DNA of 64,000 nucleotides from positions 62,001 through 126,000 of the forward strand of contig JALHMZ010000007.1 in NCBI GenBank assembly GCA_022843785.1, read 5' to 3'. The stretch comes from Nitrospira sp. (GTDB lineage Bacteria; Nitrospirota; Nitrospiria; Nitrospirales; Nitrospiraceae). Both the position numbers and the translations under genes were made by a program. Under the pieces are notes generated by a model. It was not told where the DNA came from and did no database searches. It was given only the letters and a program-made list of their open reading frames with translations. Shown in pieces: positions 38,137 to 47,996 of the stretch; the first letter of the stretch is position 1; every line of letters starts with the position of its first letter.

Positions 38137-39539
38137 TGCGACTACGTGTCAGGCTGACGCTCTGGTACGGAAGCGCGCTGGCGATGGTCTTGATTACGTT
38201 TTCCGTGGTGCTGTACGTCCTCACGGCCCGGAATCTTCGCGATGATGTCGATCAGTCTCTTGAAGAAACCGCCACCGCTGCCGTGCGTTCCCTTCAAGAA
38301 CGGGGTTTTCTTCCGCTCATCGACGAAGAAGAATTGCTCTCCCAATTTCCCGAGCTGGCCCGCATCGACAAATTCTTTCAGATTTTCAGCCCTTCCGGTA
38401 CCATCACGATCCGCTCCCCGAATATCAGGCAACACGAGGTTCCGCTCAGCCGGACGGCTCTCGAAGCCACACTCAACGGGCAGACGATCTTGGAGTCGGC
38501 CAAATATCCTCATGAGCCCCCCTTGCGGCTTATCTCAGTGCCGATCATCCACCGGGACAATCTCCTCTACATCGTGCAGGTCGGCACGTCGATGGAGTCG
38601 ATCGAGGATACGTTGCGTCGTTTCCTCATCTTGCTCGTCGTTGCCATGCCGATCGCACTGGCCGTCTCGCTGGCTGCAGGGTGGTTTCTGGCGGGGCGCG
38701 CCTTGCGCCCGGTCGATGCCATCACGCTCGCTGCGCAACGTATCGCTGCAGGAGATCTCAGCCAACGCCTGACCATGCCCACTGCGCCGGATGAAATCGG
38801 CCGGCTGGCCGGGACTTTCAACAATATGATCGGCCGGCTGGATACCTCGTTTCGGCAGATCCGCCAATTCACCAGCGATGCATCACACGAACTGCGAACG
38901 CCGTTGACCGTGATGAAAGGTGAAACGGAATTGGTACTGCGGCGGCCTCGGGCGCTTGAAGATTATCAGGCAGTGCTCGAGAGTAATCTGGAAGAGATCG
39001 ACCGGATGACCCGTATCGTGGAGGAGCTGTTGTTCTTGTCACGCGCCGACATGGGCGAGGTGAAGATGGAGTCGAAGCCGGTCTTGCTGGAGGCGCTTGT
39101 CGAGGATATCCACCGCCAGGCCCCGTTGCTCGGACAGGATCGGAACATCGAGGTCGTGCTGGGAACCGTCATGCCGGCATTGGTGCAGGGAGACGAATTA
39201 CGGCTTCGGGAGCTGCTGCTCAACTTGGTTGAAAACGCCATCAAGTATTCTCATCCGGGCGGGAAGGTCGAGATCGGCCTGGTGACAGTCGGACAGGAGG
39301 CCATTCTGTCCGTGACCGACCAGGGTATCGGCATCGGATCGGAAGATCACACGAAGATATTCAACCGCTTTTTCCGTACCGACGGCGCGCGTAACCATAC
39401 CAAGAAAGGCACCGGTCTGGGTCTTGCCATCTGTGCATGGATCGTCGAATTCCACAAGGGCCGGATCAGCGTGAGAAGCGCTGTGGGTCAGGGCTCCACG
39501 TTTACGGTCACGTTGCCGCTTGCACCTCAGGCGGTGTAA
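38136..39539 (+). CDS. Membrane sensor histidine kinase (CusS-like layout)
   Basis: This 467-residue protein has membrane helices at about 8-29 and 163-188 and a periplasmic region of about 130 residues. HAMP follows, beginning RALRPVDAIT. The kinase core has H-box SDASHELRTPLTVMKGETEL, N-box LLNLVENAIKYSHPGG, G1 VTDQGIGIGSED, F-box IFNRFFRTD and G2 GTGLGLAICAWIVEFHKG. It is translated together with the regulator. It converges on purU with a 17-bp gap. Confidence 0.93.
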   Translation: MRLRVRLTLWYGSALAMVLITFSVVLYVLTARNLRDDVDQSLEETATAAVRSLQERGFLPLIDEEELLSQFPELARIDKFFQIFSPSGTITIRSPNIRQHEVPLSRTALEATLNGQTILESAKYPHEPPLRLISVPIIHRDNLLYIVQVGTSMESIEDTLRRFLILLVVAMPIALAVSLAAGWFLAGRALRPVDAITLAAQRIAAGDLSQRLTMPTAPDEIGRLAGTFNNMIGRLDTSFRQIRQFTSDASHELRTPLTVMKGETELVLRRPRALEDYQAVLESNLEEIDRMTRIVEELLFLSRADMGEVKMESKPVLLEALVEDIHRQAPLLGQDRNIEVVLGTVMPALVQGDELRLRELLLNLVENAIKYSHPGGKVEIGLVTVGQEAILSVTDQGIGIGSEDHTKIFNRFFRTDGARNHTKKGTGLGLAICAWIVEFHKGRISVRSAVGQGSTFTVTLPLAPQAV

Positions 39540-39556
39540 GTGGCTCGCTGTCAGGC

Positions 39557-40423
39557 TCAGTCGAACACCACCGTCTTTCTTCCGTAGACCAAGACCCGCC
39601 GTTCGATATGGCGACGGACGGCTCGGGCCAGCACAATTTCCTCCAAATCGCGCCCTTTTCGAACGAGATCGTCCACAGTATCCCGGTGGCCCACGCGGAT
39701 CACGTCTTGTTCGATGATCGGCCCCTCGTCCAGATCTTGTGTCGCGTAGTGCGCCGTCGCCCCGATAATTTTGACTCCTCGCTCATACGCTTGCCGATAG
39801 GGATTTGCGCCGATGAAGGCGGGAAGGAAGGAATGGTGAATGTTGATCACGGGACAGCCGACCATGGCAAGAAACTCGGCGCTGAGAATCTGCATGTACC
39901 GGGCCATCACGACGAGTTCGATGCGCTGCTCCCGCAAGAGTGAGACCACGTGCCGTTCTTGCTCCGGTTTCGTCTCTTTGGTGACAGGACAGACGGCGAA
40001 GGGGATCTTGAACAGTTCAGCCCAGTTGGCGCAGGTGTCATGATTGGAAATGATGAGGGGAACGTCGATGCGCAGCTCGTCACGGCGATGGCGTTGGAGT
40101 AAATCCGCCAAACAGTGATCCTGCTTCGAAACCATCATTCCAACACGGGTGCGCCGGCTGGTCTGATGGACTTCGTAGCGCATCTCGAACACTTTGGCGA
40201 TGGGAGCGAACGCTTCTGAAATCTGATCGGGCGCGATCTGCAACCCCTCCGTCGAGCATTCCATCCGCATGAGAAAATCGTTCGTCTCTTCGTCCGTGTG
40301 ATGATCGGAGTCGAGAATGTTGCCCCCGAAATCATGGATGAATCCTGAGACACGGGCGACGATGCCCTTTCGGTCCTTGCACTGGATCAGGAGCACGACC
40401 GATTCTTTTCTCTGTGAGGTCAT
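39557..40423 (-). CDS. purU: Formyltetrahydrofolate deformylase
   Basis: This 288-residue protein has an N-terminal ACT domain (VVLLIQCKDRKGIVARVSGF) followed by a formyl-transferase fold with SNHDTCANWAELF, VINIHHSFLPAFIGANPY and GATAHYATQDLDEGPII, which carry the Asn/His/Asp catalytic set. It hydrolyses 10-formyl-THF to formate and THF, supplying formate for PurT and balancing one-carbon pools. AAGGAG lies ten bases before the ATG. Confidence 0.95.
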   Translation of the reverse strand: MTSQRKESVVLLIQCKDRKGIVARVSGFIHDFGGNILDSDHHTDEETNDFLMRMECSTEGLQIAPDQISEAFAPIAKVFEMRYEVHQTSRRTRVGMMVSKQDHCLADLLQRHRRDELRIDVPLIISNHDTCANWAELFKIPFAVCPVTKETKPEQERHVVSLLREQRIELVVMARYMQILSAEFLAMVGCPVINIHHSFLPAFIGANPYRQAYERGVKIIGATAHYATQDLDEGPIIEQDVIRVGHRDTVDDLVRKGRDLEEIVLARAVRRHIERRVLVYGRKTVVFD

Positions 40424-40489
40424 GTGCGATATCTCCTTGATACGGGTCCTTCAAGTGTAGCAGAAGGGAAGCGCCTGGGAGGTGTAGGA

Positions 40490-41908
40490 TTATGTGACGA
40501 TGTGCCCGACGAGGTCGTAGGTAGCGGCTTCGGTGATCTCGACTTTGACGAGATCCCCCGGGTTGGTCGTGCCGTCATTGATATAGACGACGCCGTCGAT
40601 CTCCGGCGCCAGCCCTTCATGGCGGCCTTCCAGCAGCAGTGGCGTTTCCTCCGATGGGCCTTCGACCAGGACGTCTATGACTGAGCCTATGCGGGCCTGG
40701 CCCTGCGCAGCGGCGATGTGTTCCTGTATCGCCAGCAGTTCGTTCCGCCGTTCATCCATGACGGCCCGTTCAATCTTCTCATCGAGCGCAAGCGCCGTCG
40801 TGTCCTCTTCGTCGGAGTAGAGGAAGACGGCCACGCGGTCGAATTCGCGCTCCGTCACATAGGTCTTCAGTTCCTGGTAGGCCTGCTCTGTTTCACCGGG
40901 GAAGCCGACGATGAAGGCGGTGCGAAAGGCGACGCCGGGAATGCGGGTGCGAATGCGGTCCACCAGCTTGTCGATAGCGGCGCGATTCCCTAATCGATGC
41001 ATGCGCTTCAACATCCGGTCGTTGATGTGTTGGAGCGGCATGTCGATATACTTGGTAATTTTCTCCTCGCCGGCATAGAGATCCAGGAGTTTGTCCGTGA
41101 TCTGCTGCGGGTAGAGATAAAAGGGTCTGATCCAGTGAATGTCCTTCACCTTCACAAGCGCGCTCAGCAGCGTGGTTAATCCATCTCGAATCCCCAGATC
41201 CACGCCGTAGTTGATCGTATCCTGGGAGATGAGGTTGAGTTCTTTCACGCCTTCTGCGGCGAGGCGTTCGGCTTCAGCCACGATCGATTCCACCGGACGA
41301 CTACGCTGCTTGCCCCGCATGATGGGAATGGCACAGAAGGCGCAGTTGCGGTTACAGCCTTCGGCGATTTTCACATAGGCGCTGTGTGTCTTTCCGAGCC
41401 GCAGGCGCGGGGCATCCGCGTCGTAGAGATAGGGTGGCTCGCTGATCCAGAGCCGCTGCTGTCGCTTTTGGGGAGCCAGGAGATCCCGGCAGATGGTCGC
41501 GATGTTCCCGAATTCGCCGGTTCCCACCACGCCGTCCAGTTCCGGCAGTTCTTTCAGAAGATCGCCCTGATAGCGTTGAGCCAGGCAGCCGGCGGCAATG
41601 AGGACGCGGCAGACTCCGTTCTTTTTGAGCTTGGCATGTTCGAGGATTGTGTTGATGGATTCCTGTTTCGCTTCCTCAATGAAGCCGCAGGTATTGATGA
41701 TGACGACCTCGGCTTTCTTGGGATTGTCGGTTAACGCGAAGCCGTCGTGTACGAGTGTACCGAGCATCACCTCCGAGTCTACCTGGTTTTTCGAGCACCC
41801 CAGGTTCACGAAGCCGATAGTCGTTGGTTTAGCAGCCGCGGTCTTCCTGGGAACCGCCGCTTTCTTGGTGGTGTGCTTTCGGCCGAGCTGGATCAGAGGC
41901 GTCGACAT
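40490..41908 (-). CDS. rimO: Ribosomal protein S12 methylthiotransferase RimO
   Basis: This 472-residue protein has an N-terminal MTTase domain with FVNLGCSKNQVDSEVMLG, INTCGFIEEAKQESI and a third cysteine in AAGCLAQRY. The radical SAM motif is GCNRNCAFCAIP (C-x3-C-x2-C), and a TRAM domain closes the protein. LGCSKN and IPIMRGKQRSR point to RimO rather than MiaB. The N terminus has a Lys/Ala-rich extension of about 30 residues before the domain, so the true start could be later. It lies 66 bp upstream of purU on the same strand. Confidence 0.94.
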   Translation of the reverse strand: MSTPLIQLGRKHTTKKAAVPRKTAAAKPTTIGFVNLGCSKNQVDSEVMLGTLVHDGFALTDNPKKAEVVIINTCGFIEEAKQESINTILEHAKLKKNGVCRVLIAAGCLAQRYQGDLLKELPELDGVVGTGEFGNIATICRDLLAPQKRQQRLWISEPPYLYDADAPRLRLGKTHSAYVKIAEGCNRNCAFCAIPIMRGKQRSRPVESIVAEAERLAAEGVKELNLISQDTINYGVDLGIRDGLTTLLSALVKVKDIHWIRPFYLYPQQITDKLLDLYAGEEKITKYIDMPLQHINDRMLKRMHRLGNRAAIDKLVDRIRTRIPGVAFRTAFIVGFPGETEQAYQELKTYVTEREFDRVAVFLYSDEEDTTALALDEKIERAVMDERRNELLAIQEHIAAAQGQARIGSVIDVLVEGPSEETPLLLEGRHEGLAPEIDGVVYINDGTTNPGDLVKVEITEAATYDLVGHIVT

Positions 41909-42001
41909 TCAAGCAGTCTACGGGAGGCTTGAAAAGCCTGTCAACGAATGCTCAAGAGAGCAGTCTTGATATTCCGGAAGCCGTTCCCCTAGAGTGCCCC
42001 T

Positions 42002-42541
42002 ATGATCCGCACCTTTCAAGGTATCAAGCCGACGATTCCGTCTTCCTGTTTTATCGAGGATACGGGGGTGGTCATCGGCGACGTGGTCATGGGCGAGAAC
42101 TGTAGTGTGTGGTTTCACGCGGTGATCAGAGGGGACGTGAACTATATCCGGATCGGCGATCGGAGCAACATCCAAGACCTCTGCATGTTACACGTCACTC
42201 ACGATACCCATCCTCTCCTGATCGGGAATGATGTGACAGTTGGCCACAGTGTGGTTCTCCATGGTTGTACGATTCACGATCGCGTGTTAGTCGGGATGGG
42301 CGTCATCATCATGGACGGGGCTGTTATTGGAGAAGATTCAGTCGTGGGAGCCGGGGCGCTGGTAGTGGAAGGTACCGTTGTCCCGCCGAAGAGCCTCATC
42401 CTGGGTTCACCCGCACGGATCCGACGGTCCGTGACAGAAGAAGAATTAGCCTGGATCAAGAAATCCGCTGAGAACTATGTGAGGTACGCCGGGTTGTATC
42501 TGGGCGGTTCCGCCAAACAGAAGACCGGCTTTCAGACTTGA
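42002..42541 (+). CDS. Gamma-class carbonic anhydrase family protein
   Basis: This 179-residue protein is a left-handed beta-helix with hexapeptide repeats (VVIGDVVMGENCSVWFHAVI, VTVGHSVVLHGCTI, AVIGEDSVVGAGALV). Histidines in LHVTH and VGHSVVLH fit the three zinc ligands across the trimer interface. RGDVNYIRIGDRSNIQD is the YrdA/PaaY-type signature. CO2 hydration is possible; many members have no measured activity. It is divergent from rimO. Confidence 0.88.
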   Translation: MIRTFQGIKPTIPSSCFIEDTGVVIGDVVMGENCSVWFHAVIRGDVNYIRIGDRSNIQDLCMLHVTHDTHPLLIGNDVTVGHSVVLHGCTIHDRVLVGMGVIIMDGAVIGEDSVVGAGALVVEGTVVPPKSLILGSPARIRRSVTEEELAWIKKSAENYVRYAGLYLGGSAKQKTGFQT

Positions 42542-42562
42542 CTGAGCGCAAGATTCTTGCCG

Positions 42563-43261
42563 TCACTTCTTCCCTACCGTGATAAAACAGATTGGGTCAC
42601 CGACGAGCGCCGTGGGATACTGTTTCCGCTCCACGCGATAGGGAATCCTGTGTCGGTGGCACCAGTCTGCGATCCACACGACTTCTTCCGTCGAGGTTGT
42701 GACCAGGCCGGGTAGACCGAGCTTGGGCATGCACTGATCGACGATCGACTGGACAATACGACGTTGCTGTTCAAACCTTCCGGGATTGAAGGTGACGGGG
42801 TTCGCATTCCCATAGGATAACGGCGAGAGATCTGGAAACCGCTCAGGATCGTTCAGGACACTGACGATCCAGAGATGATCGAACCGACCGCGAGCCGATG
42901 CCGCATCGCGAGAAAGGAACTTAACCGGCAGCCCACTGCAGGCGCGGTTCAATGCCGCCACTTCAGACCGTCTGAGATTGTAGGGCTCGACCGTGCGTTG
43001 ATGATCCATCGATTCGGCCAGCAGACAGGGTAGCTCCGCCACTCCGGCGCCGACGTAGAGGCTTCTCCCGCCGCGCGGCAACTTTTTCAGCAGTGCCTGG
43101 GCGAGGTTGATGCCCAGTCGCTCGCAAGGCTTTCGCTTCGCCCGCCAGAACTCATCGCCGCCTTCGTAACAGTAGATGTTGCCCAATGTTTTGTAATCGA
43201 GCTGAGCGTATATCTTTCTGATCAGCGCCGTTGTTACTGGACTAATCTGCATCGTCATCAT
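42563..43261 (-). CDS. Rossmann-fold (SAM methyltransferase-like) hypothetical protein
   Basis: This 232-residue protein has GGRSLYVGAGVAELPCLLAE near residues 64-83, resembling the glycine-rich SAM-binding motif I, then FDHLWIVSVLNDPERFP. Later motifs are not clear enough to name a substrate. The gene overlaps the M28 peptidase by four bases (ATGA), so it is translationally coupled and last in a long minus-strand run. Confidence 0.6.
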   Translation of the reverse strand: MMTMQISPVTTALIRKIYAQLDYKTLGNIYCYEGGDEFWRAKRKPCERLGINLAQALLKKLPRGGRSLYVGAGVAELPCLLAESMDHQRTVEPYNLRRSEVAALNRACSGLPVKFLSRDAASARGRFDHLWIVSVLNDPERFPDLSPLSYGNANPVTFNPGRFEQQRRIVQSIVDQCMPKLGLPGLVTTSTEEVVWIADWCHRHRIPYRVERKQYPTALVGDPICFITVGKK

Positions 43262-44127
43262 GGAGTCCCTTGAGTTTCTGTGAGACAGAGGATTGCTGCG
43301 GTCAGACCATCGGCGACGGCGGACATGAAGTCCAGATTCAGCGTGTCGATCGTATCGGTGGGCCGATGATAGTGGGGATTACGGAAGTTGGCCGTGTCGG
43401 TGAGCATCACCGCTGGAAATCCATGCTCCCAGAATGGTGTATGGTCGCTACGTCTTGTATCAGGCAACAGTTCGCCGTTGCCCGGCACAATCAACGGCAA
43501 GACCGGCAGGTGAGGCCGCATCGCTTGTTCAACGGCCATGGTCAGGGAACTCGATGACTGATTGCCGATGACGGCCAGAAAGTTTCCAACCGGCGGGACG
43601 GCGATCGGGACTCCTGGCGGAATCTTTTGAGACCCGTCTTCATCACGCGCGTAGCCCACACATTCCAGTATGATCGCACCCTGCACGGGTTTGCGTGTCG
43701 CAGTGAGATGAGCGACGTAGGCCCGACTACCCAAGAGATCCTCCTCTTCGAGGCCAAATGCGATGAAGTGGATGGGTCGGCTGAGCGAGGTCTGTGTGAT
43801 TCGCTGCGCCACGTCGAGCAATACCGCCAATGAGCTGGCATTGTCATCGGCTCCCGGTGAGCCCGGTACGGTGTCATAGTGTGCGGCGACGATCAAGGGA
43901 GGCAGAACCGGTTGGTCTTGTTTTGGCGGCGGATGGGCGACTCCGATCACGTTCCGATAGACACCGCCCATTGCTTCGAACTCGTGCGTCGTGACGGTGA
44001 GCCCAAGCTTGGAGAATTGCTCGTATAGATAGCGCTCCGCCTGATGAAGGCGGGCCGGTGAAGACAGCGGATGGCGTTCTCCGACCAAGACCTGCAGATG
44101 AGTCCTCAGTCGGAATTCAACAGCCAT
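43258..44127 (-). CDS. M28-family zinc metallopeptidase
   Basis: This 289-residue protein has the two-zinc site pattern: His/Asp in AAHYDTVPG, Asp in GADDNASSLA, Glu pair in GLEEEDLLGS and His in NPHYHRPTDT. It has no signal peptide or lipobox, so it appears cytoplasmic, which is less usual for the family. It resembles aminopeptidase and glutaminyl-cyclase-like members. It lies 40 bp behind argB. Confidence 0.88.
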   Translation of the reverse strand: MAVEFRLRTHLQVLVGERHPLSSPARLHQAERYLYEQFSKLGLTVTTHEFEAMGGVYRNVIGVAHPPPKQDQPVLPPLIVAAHYDTVPGSPGADDNASSLAVLLDVAQRITQTSLSRPIHFIAFGLEEEDLLGSRAYVAHLTATRKPVQGAIILECVGYARDEDGSQKIPPGVPIAVPPVGNFLAVIGNQSSSSLTMAVEQAMRPHLPVLPLIVPGNGELLPDTRRSDHTPFWEHGFPAVMLTDTANFRNPHYHRPTDTIDTLNLDFMSAVADGLTAAILCLTETQGTP

Positions 44128-44167
44128 CGGTGGTTCTGCGTTTCACGAGCGACGCATCACGGTCTGA

Positions 44168-45064
44168 TCAGGCGACGATCTCGGTTCCAATCCCCTTACG
44201 TGTGAAGATTTCGAGCAGAACAGCGTGTGGAATGCGCCCGTCGATGATATGTGCCTTGCCGACCCCTTCAGCTAGCGCGTCCAGGCAGGCGTGAACTTTT
44301 GGGATCATCCCTTCCGTGATGGTCCCCTTCTTCATCATCCGTTGCACATCTTTTCGAGACACGGTGGAGAGGTGCCGCCCGTTGGCGTCGCGAATGCCTT
44401 TGATGTCGGTCATCATGACGAGTTTTTCCGCGCGCAGGGCCCCTGCTACTGCTCCGGCAACAAGATCAGCGTTGATATTGTAGGTATTCCCTTCGCGATC
44501 CGTTCCGATGGGCGCGATCACCGGGATGTAGTGGTCGTCCTGCAGATTGCGCAGCAGGCCAGGATCGACCTTTTCGATATCGCCCACCAACCCGAAGTCC
44601 CCTTCGCTGTCCTCTCCTTCTAAATCGCGATCGAGGCTTTCCGCCCAGGCCTTGGCCGTCAACGGCTTGCTGAGAATCAACCCACCGTCCTTCCCGCTCA
44701 ACCCGACCGCACTGCCACCGTGTCGGTTGATCAGATCGGTGATCTCCATATTGATCTTTCCTGCCAGGACCATCTCCACGATTTCCATCGTCGCTTCATC
44801 GGTGACGCGGACACCGTGCCGGAACTTTGCCTCGATTCCGAGCCGATCCAGCATCTTGTCGATTTGAGGGCCTCCGCCGTGGATGATGACCGGATTGATC
44901 CCGACGTATTTCAACAGCACGACATTCTGTGCGAACCGTTCTTTTAAAGAGGTATCTGTCATCGCATGGCCGCCGTATTTCACCACGACGGTCTTTCCGC
45001 GGAATGCCCGAATGTAGGGTAGGGATTCGATCAGGACGTTGGCTTTTTTGATGAGTCTGTTCAT
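44168..45064 (-). CDS. argB: Acetylglutamate kinase
   Basis: This 298-residue protein has the amino-acid kinase fold: VVKYGGHAM, VIIHGGGPQIDKML, then NINADLVAGAVAGAL and a C-terminal regulatory stretch KVHACLDALAEGVGKAHIIDG. It phosphorylates N-acetylglutamate in arginine synthesis. GGAGTAGTCC precedes the ATG. The N-terminal helix (about residues 1-25) seen in arginine-inhibited hexameric forms is present, so feedback control is likely. Confidence 0.96.
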   Translation of the reverse strand: MNRLIKKANVLIESLPYIRAFRGKTVVVKYGGHAMTDTSLKERFAQNVVLLKYVGINPVIIHGGGPQIDKMLDRLGIEAKFRHGVRVTDEATMEIVEMVLAGKINMEITDLINRHGGSAVGLSGKDGGLILSKPLTAKAWAESLDRDLEGEDSEGDFGLVGDIEKVDPGLLRNLQDDHYIPVIAPIGTDREGNTYNINADLVAGAVAGALRAEKLVMMTDIKGIRDANGRHLSTVSRKDVQRMMKKGTITEGMIPKVHACLDALAEGVGKAHIIDGRIPHAVLLEIFTRKGIGTEIVA

Positions 45065-45114
45065 GGACTACTCCATCAGCAAGCAATGCGCAAAAGACGA
45101 GAGTCGCGTCTCAC

Positions 45115-46512
45115 CTAGAGAATATATCGGCTGAGATCCTGATCCTTTACCACATCTTTGAGCCGGTCACGGACATACTCAGCGGTGATGTTCACGGCTT
45201 TATCCGGCCACTCCGCTCCCGCGAATGAAATGTGTTCGAGCAGTCGCTCCATAATCGTAAAGAGACGGCGTGCGCCGATGTTCTCCGTTCGTTCGTTGAC
45301 CTGGACTGCAATGTCGGCGATCGCCTCCAGGCCGTCTTTGGTGAACTCGACGGCGAGACCTTCCGTCGCTAACAGGGCTTGATACTGCCGGACCAGCGCC
45401 CCTTTCGGTTCCGTGAGAATACGCACAAAATCATCTTTCGACAAGGGGCTCAGTTCGACTCGTATCGGAAAGCGTCCTTGGAGCTCCGGAATCAGGTCGG
45501 ACGGCTTGGCCACGTGAAAGGCTCCCGCGGCGATAAAGAGAATGTGATCTGTCAGAACCGGTCCGTGCTTGGTCGTCACCGTGCAGCCTTCGACAATCGG
45601 GAGCAAATCGCGCTGTACGCCTTCCCGCGAGACATCGGGTCCCGCAGTCCGTTCCCGTCCGGCGATTTTGTCGATTTCGTCGAGGAACACGATCCCGGTT
45701 TGCTCGACCTTGGCGATGGCCTCACGTACGGCGTCGTCCATGTCGATGAGCTTCTGCGCTTCCTCCTGGGCGAGGTGCTTCAGCGCCTCCGGCACTTTCA
45801 TCAGCCGTTTCTTTTTCTTACCCTGGAACATCCCGCCCAACATGTCTCGCAAATTGCCTTCCAGTTCATCAAGCCCGCCGGCATTGGAGATGACACCGAC
45901 CGGCAGGCGTCGCTCCTGGGTCTCCATCTCGACTGTCCGTTCGTCGAGTTTACCTTCTCGAAGTTGGAGACGCAGTTTCGATCTGGTGGTCTCGTGTGAA
46001 TCATGGGGAGTCGATGTGGTGGTCTCACCGGTGCCTTCCGTAAATCCTGGTCGAGGCGGAGAGGGCGGCAAGAGGAGATCGAGCAGCCGCTCTTCTCCAT
46101 GTTGCTCGGCCTTATGCTGAACTGCTTCAAGGCGGTGGGTTTTCACCATGTTGATGGCCAGTTCGGTCAGATCGCGAATGATCGATTCCACATCCCGCCC
46201 GACATAGCCGACTTCGGTGAATTTTGAAGCCTCGACCTTGATGAACGGGGCTTGAGCCAGTTTGGCCAGTCGTCTGGCGATCTCCGTTTTTCCCACTCCG
46301 GTCGGGCCGATCATGATGATGTTTTTCGGCATCACCTCGTCGCGTAAATCAGGAGACAGTTGTTGCCGACGCCAACGATTGCGGAGCGCGATCGCCACCA
46401 TCCGCTTCGCGTCCTTTTGACCGATTACGTAACGATTGAGCTCCTCCACGATCTGGCGGGGTGTGAGGCTATTGAGATTGAGCGGCTCTGGGTCGGTTGC
46501 CGGGTGTTTCAT
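45115..46512 (-). CDS. hslU: HslU, ATPase of the HslUV protease
   Basis: This 465-residue AAA+ unfoldase has [23 protein letters not shown] (kept here as separate motif parts: TPRQIV and YVIGQ), Walker [12 protein letters not shown] and Walker [15 protein letters not shown]. The I-domain (about 110-240) is followed by the sensor-2 region [20 protein letters not shown] and the C-terminal DLSRYIL tail that docks into HslV. It follows hslV by nine bp. Confidence 0.97.
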   Translation of the reverse strand: MKHPATDPEPLNLNSLTPRQIVEELNRYVIGQKDAKRMVAIALRNRWRRQQLSPDLRDEVMPKNIIMIGPTGVGKTEIARRLAKLAQAPFIKVEASKFTEVGYVGRDVESIIRDLTELAINMVKTHRLEAVQHKAEQHGEERLLDLLLPPSPPRPGFTEGTGETTTSTPHDSHETTRSKLRLQLREGKLDERTVEMETQERRLPVGVISNAGGLDELEGNLRDMLGGMFQGKKKKRLMKVPEALKHLAQEEAQKLIDMDDAVREAIAKVEQTGIVFLDEIDKIAGRERTAGPDVSREGVQRDLLPIVEGCTVTTKHGPVLTDHILFIAAGAFHVAKPSDLIPELQGRFPIRVELSPLSKDDFVRILTEPKGALVRQYQALLATEGLAVEFTKDGLEAIADIAVQVNERTENIGARRLFTIMERLLEHISFAGAEWPDKAVNITAEYVRDRLKDVVKDQDLSRYIL

Positions 46513-46521
46513 GTTCCTTGT

Positions 46522-47058
46522 TTACCCTTGGAGTTCCTCGACGGTGATCTGTTGGTTGGTATAGATATCGATGGCGCCGGCGATCTTCATCGCTTCAGTG
46601 ACGATGGCTGTAGCGTCCAGTTGAGATTGCCCCAGGAGCGCCCTGGCTGCAGCCAGGGCATAGGGCCCACCGGAGCCGATTGCCAGGATGCCGTCTTCCG
46701 GCTCGACGACATCGCCGGTTCCGGAAATCAGGAAAGACTGTTCCCGGCCGGCCACGGCCAGCAGCGCTTCCAGACGGCGCAGGACGCGGTCGGTCCGCCA
46801 GTCCTTGGCAAGTTCGACCGCCGCCCTCGTCAGGTTGCCTCGATGTTCTTCCAGCTTGGCCTCGAACTTTTCAAAGAGCGTGAAGGCATCCGCGGTAGCC
46901 CCGGCAAAGCCGGCGAGTATCTGCTCGTGATGGAGACGCCGCAGCTTTTTGGCATTGTGCTTCATCACGGTTGTGCCGACGGTCACTTGGCCGTCGCAGC
47001 CCATGGCGACTCGTCCGGCCCGGCGGACGCACAGAACAGTGGTGGATCGAATGATCAT
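46522..47058 (-). CDS. hslV: HslV, peptidase of the HslUV protease
   Basis: This 178-residue proteasome-like Ntn hydrolase has the mature N-terminal threonine after a five-residue leader (MIIRS then TTVLCVRR). [25 protein letters not shown] and [16 protein letters not shown] are diagnostic. It forms dodecamers capped by HslU. The gene overlaps xerC by four bases. Confidence 0.97.
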   Translation of the reverse strand: MIIRSTTVLCVRRAGRVAMGCDGQVTVGTTVMKHNAKKLRRLHHEQILAGFAGATADAFTLFEKFEAKLEEHRGNLTRAAVELAKDWRTDRVLRRLEALLAVAGREQSFLISGTGDVVEPEDGILAIGSGGPYALAAARALLGQSQLDATAIVTEAMKIAGAIDIYTNQQITVEELQG

Positions 47059-47996
47059 GACGGCTTCTGATCCTTTCGCGACAGAGCGGTTGTGACCGAA
47101 CGTGCCCGCGGGTGGGCATGGTCGTACACGGCAGCCAGGCGATCGCCGGCCAGATGCGTATATTTCTGCGTAGTGCTGAGCGACGCATGCCCGAGCATCT
47201 CTTGAATCGATCTGAGATCCGCGCCCTCATCGAGCAGGTGGGTTGCGTAGGAATGCCGCAGGGCATGCGGACTGACGGCTCCACCGGCAAGGCGACTGGA
47301 ATATCGAGCAACGATTCGTGCCACGCTCCGTGTGGTGAGTCTGCCTCCGCGATGATTCAAGAACAGAGGAGCGGCCAGGCGCCGTTTGAGGGATTCAGAC
47401 CCCAGTGATTGACGATACGCGCGGATGGCTCGAGTTGCGACATCACCGATCGGGATCACGCGTTCCTTCCGGCCCTTGCCTCTCAGGCGGACAAGCCCCT
47501 CACCCTCATCGAGATCACCGACGTTGATCCCGACCGCTTCACTGACACGAGCGCCGGTGGAATACAATGTTTCAAGCAGTGCGCGATCGCGCAGGGAGAG
47601 AGAGGACCGGCCCTCAGGAAATTCCATCAAGGCTCCGGCGTCGTCCTTGGCTAGAACGCGTGGAAGCGGTTTGGGCAGTTTGGGGCTTCGGATATCATCC
47701 GCCGGATTCTTCTGTACCGATCCTTCACGCAGAAGAAATCGGTAGAAACTCCGTACGGCAGCCAGCTTTCTCGCCAGGGACGAGGCTTTCTCACCTTTTC
47801 GATCCAACTGGTGGAGGTACGCACGGATATCTTCAGCTGTAACATGGTCTACTTGAATCAGACGGGATGCGTGGCCTGTTCCAGCAAGAAACGATGTCAA
47901 CTGCCGGAGATCCGACCGGTAATTGCGAATAGTCTCGGCGGATGCATTACGCTCGACGTCAAGAAAGCTCATGAAAGCCCGGATTGCGTCTTCCAT
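47055..47996 (-). CDS. xerC: Tyrosine recombinase XerC
   Basis: This 313-residue recombinase has the catalytic set R ([10 protein letters not shown]), K ([10 protein letters not shown]), HxxR ([14 protein letters not shown]) and the later H plus Tyr ([15 protein letters not shown]). It resolves chromosome dimers at dif together with XerD. It overlaps trmFO by 28 bp with the chosen start; an ATG eight codons on would overlap by exactly four. The setting in trmFO-xerC-hslVU is the usual chromosomal one, so this is not a phage integrase. Confidence 0.93.
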   Translation of the reverse strand: MEDAIRAFMSFLDVERNASAETIRNYRSDLRQLTSFLAGTGHASRLIQVDHVTAEDIRAYLHQLDRKGEKASSLARKLAAVRSFYRFLLREGSVQKNPADDIRSPKLPKPLPRVLAKDDAGALMEFPEGRSSLSLRDRALLETLYSTGARVSEAVGINVGDLDEGEGLVRLRGKGRKERVIPIGDVATRAIRAYRQSLGSESLKRRLAAPLFLNHRGGRLTTRSVARIVARYSSRLAGGAVSPHALRHSYATHLLDEGADLRSIQEMLGHASLSTTQKYTHLAGDRLAAVYDHAHPRARSVTTALSRKDQKPS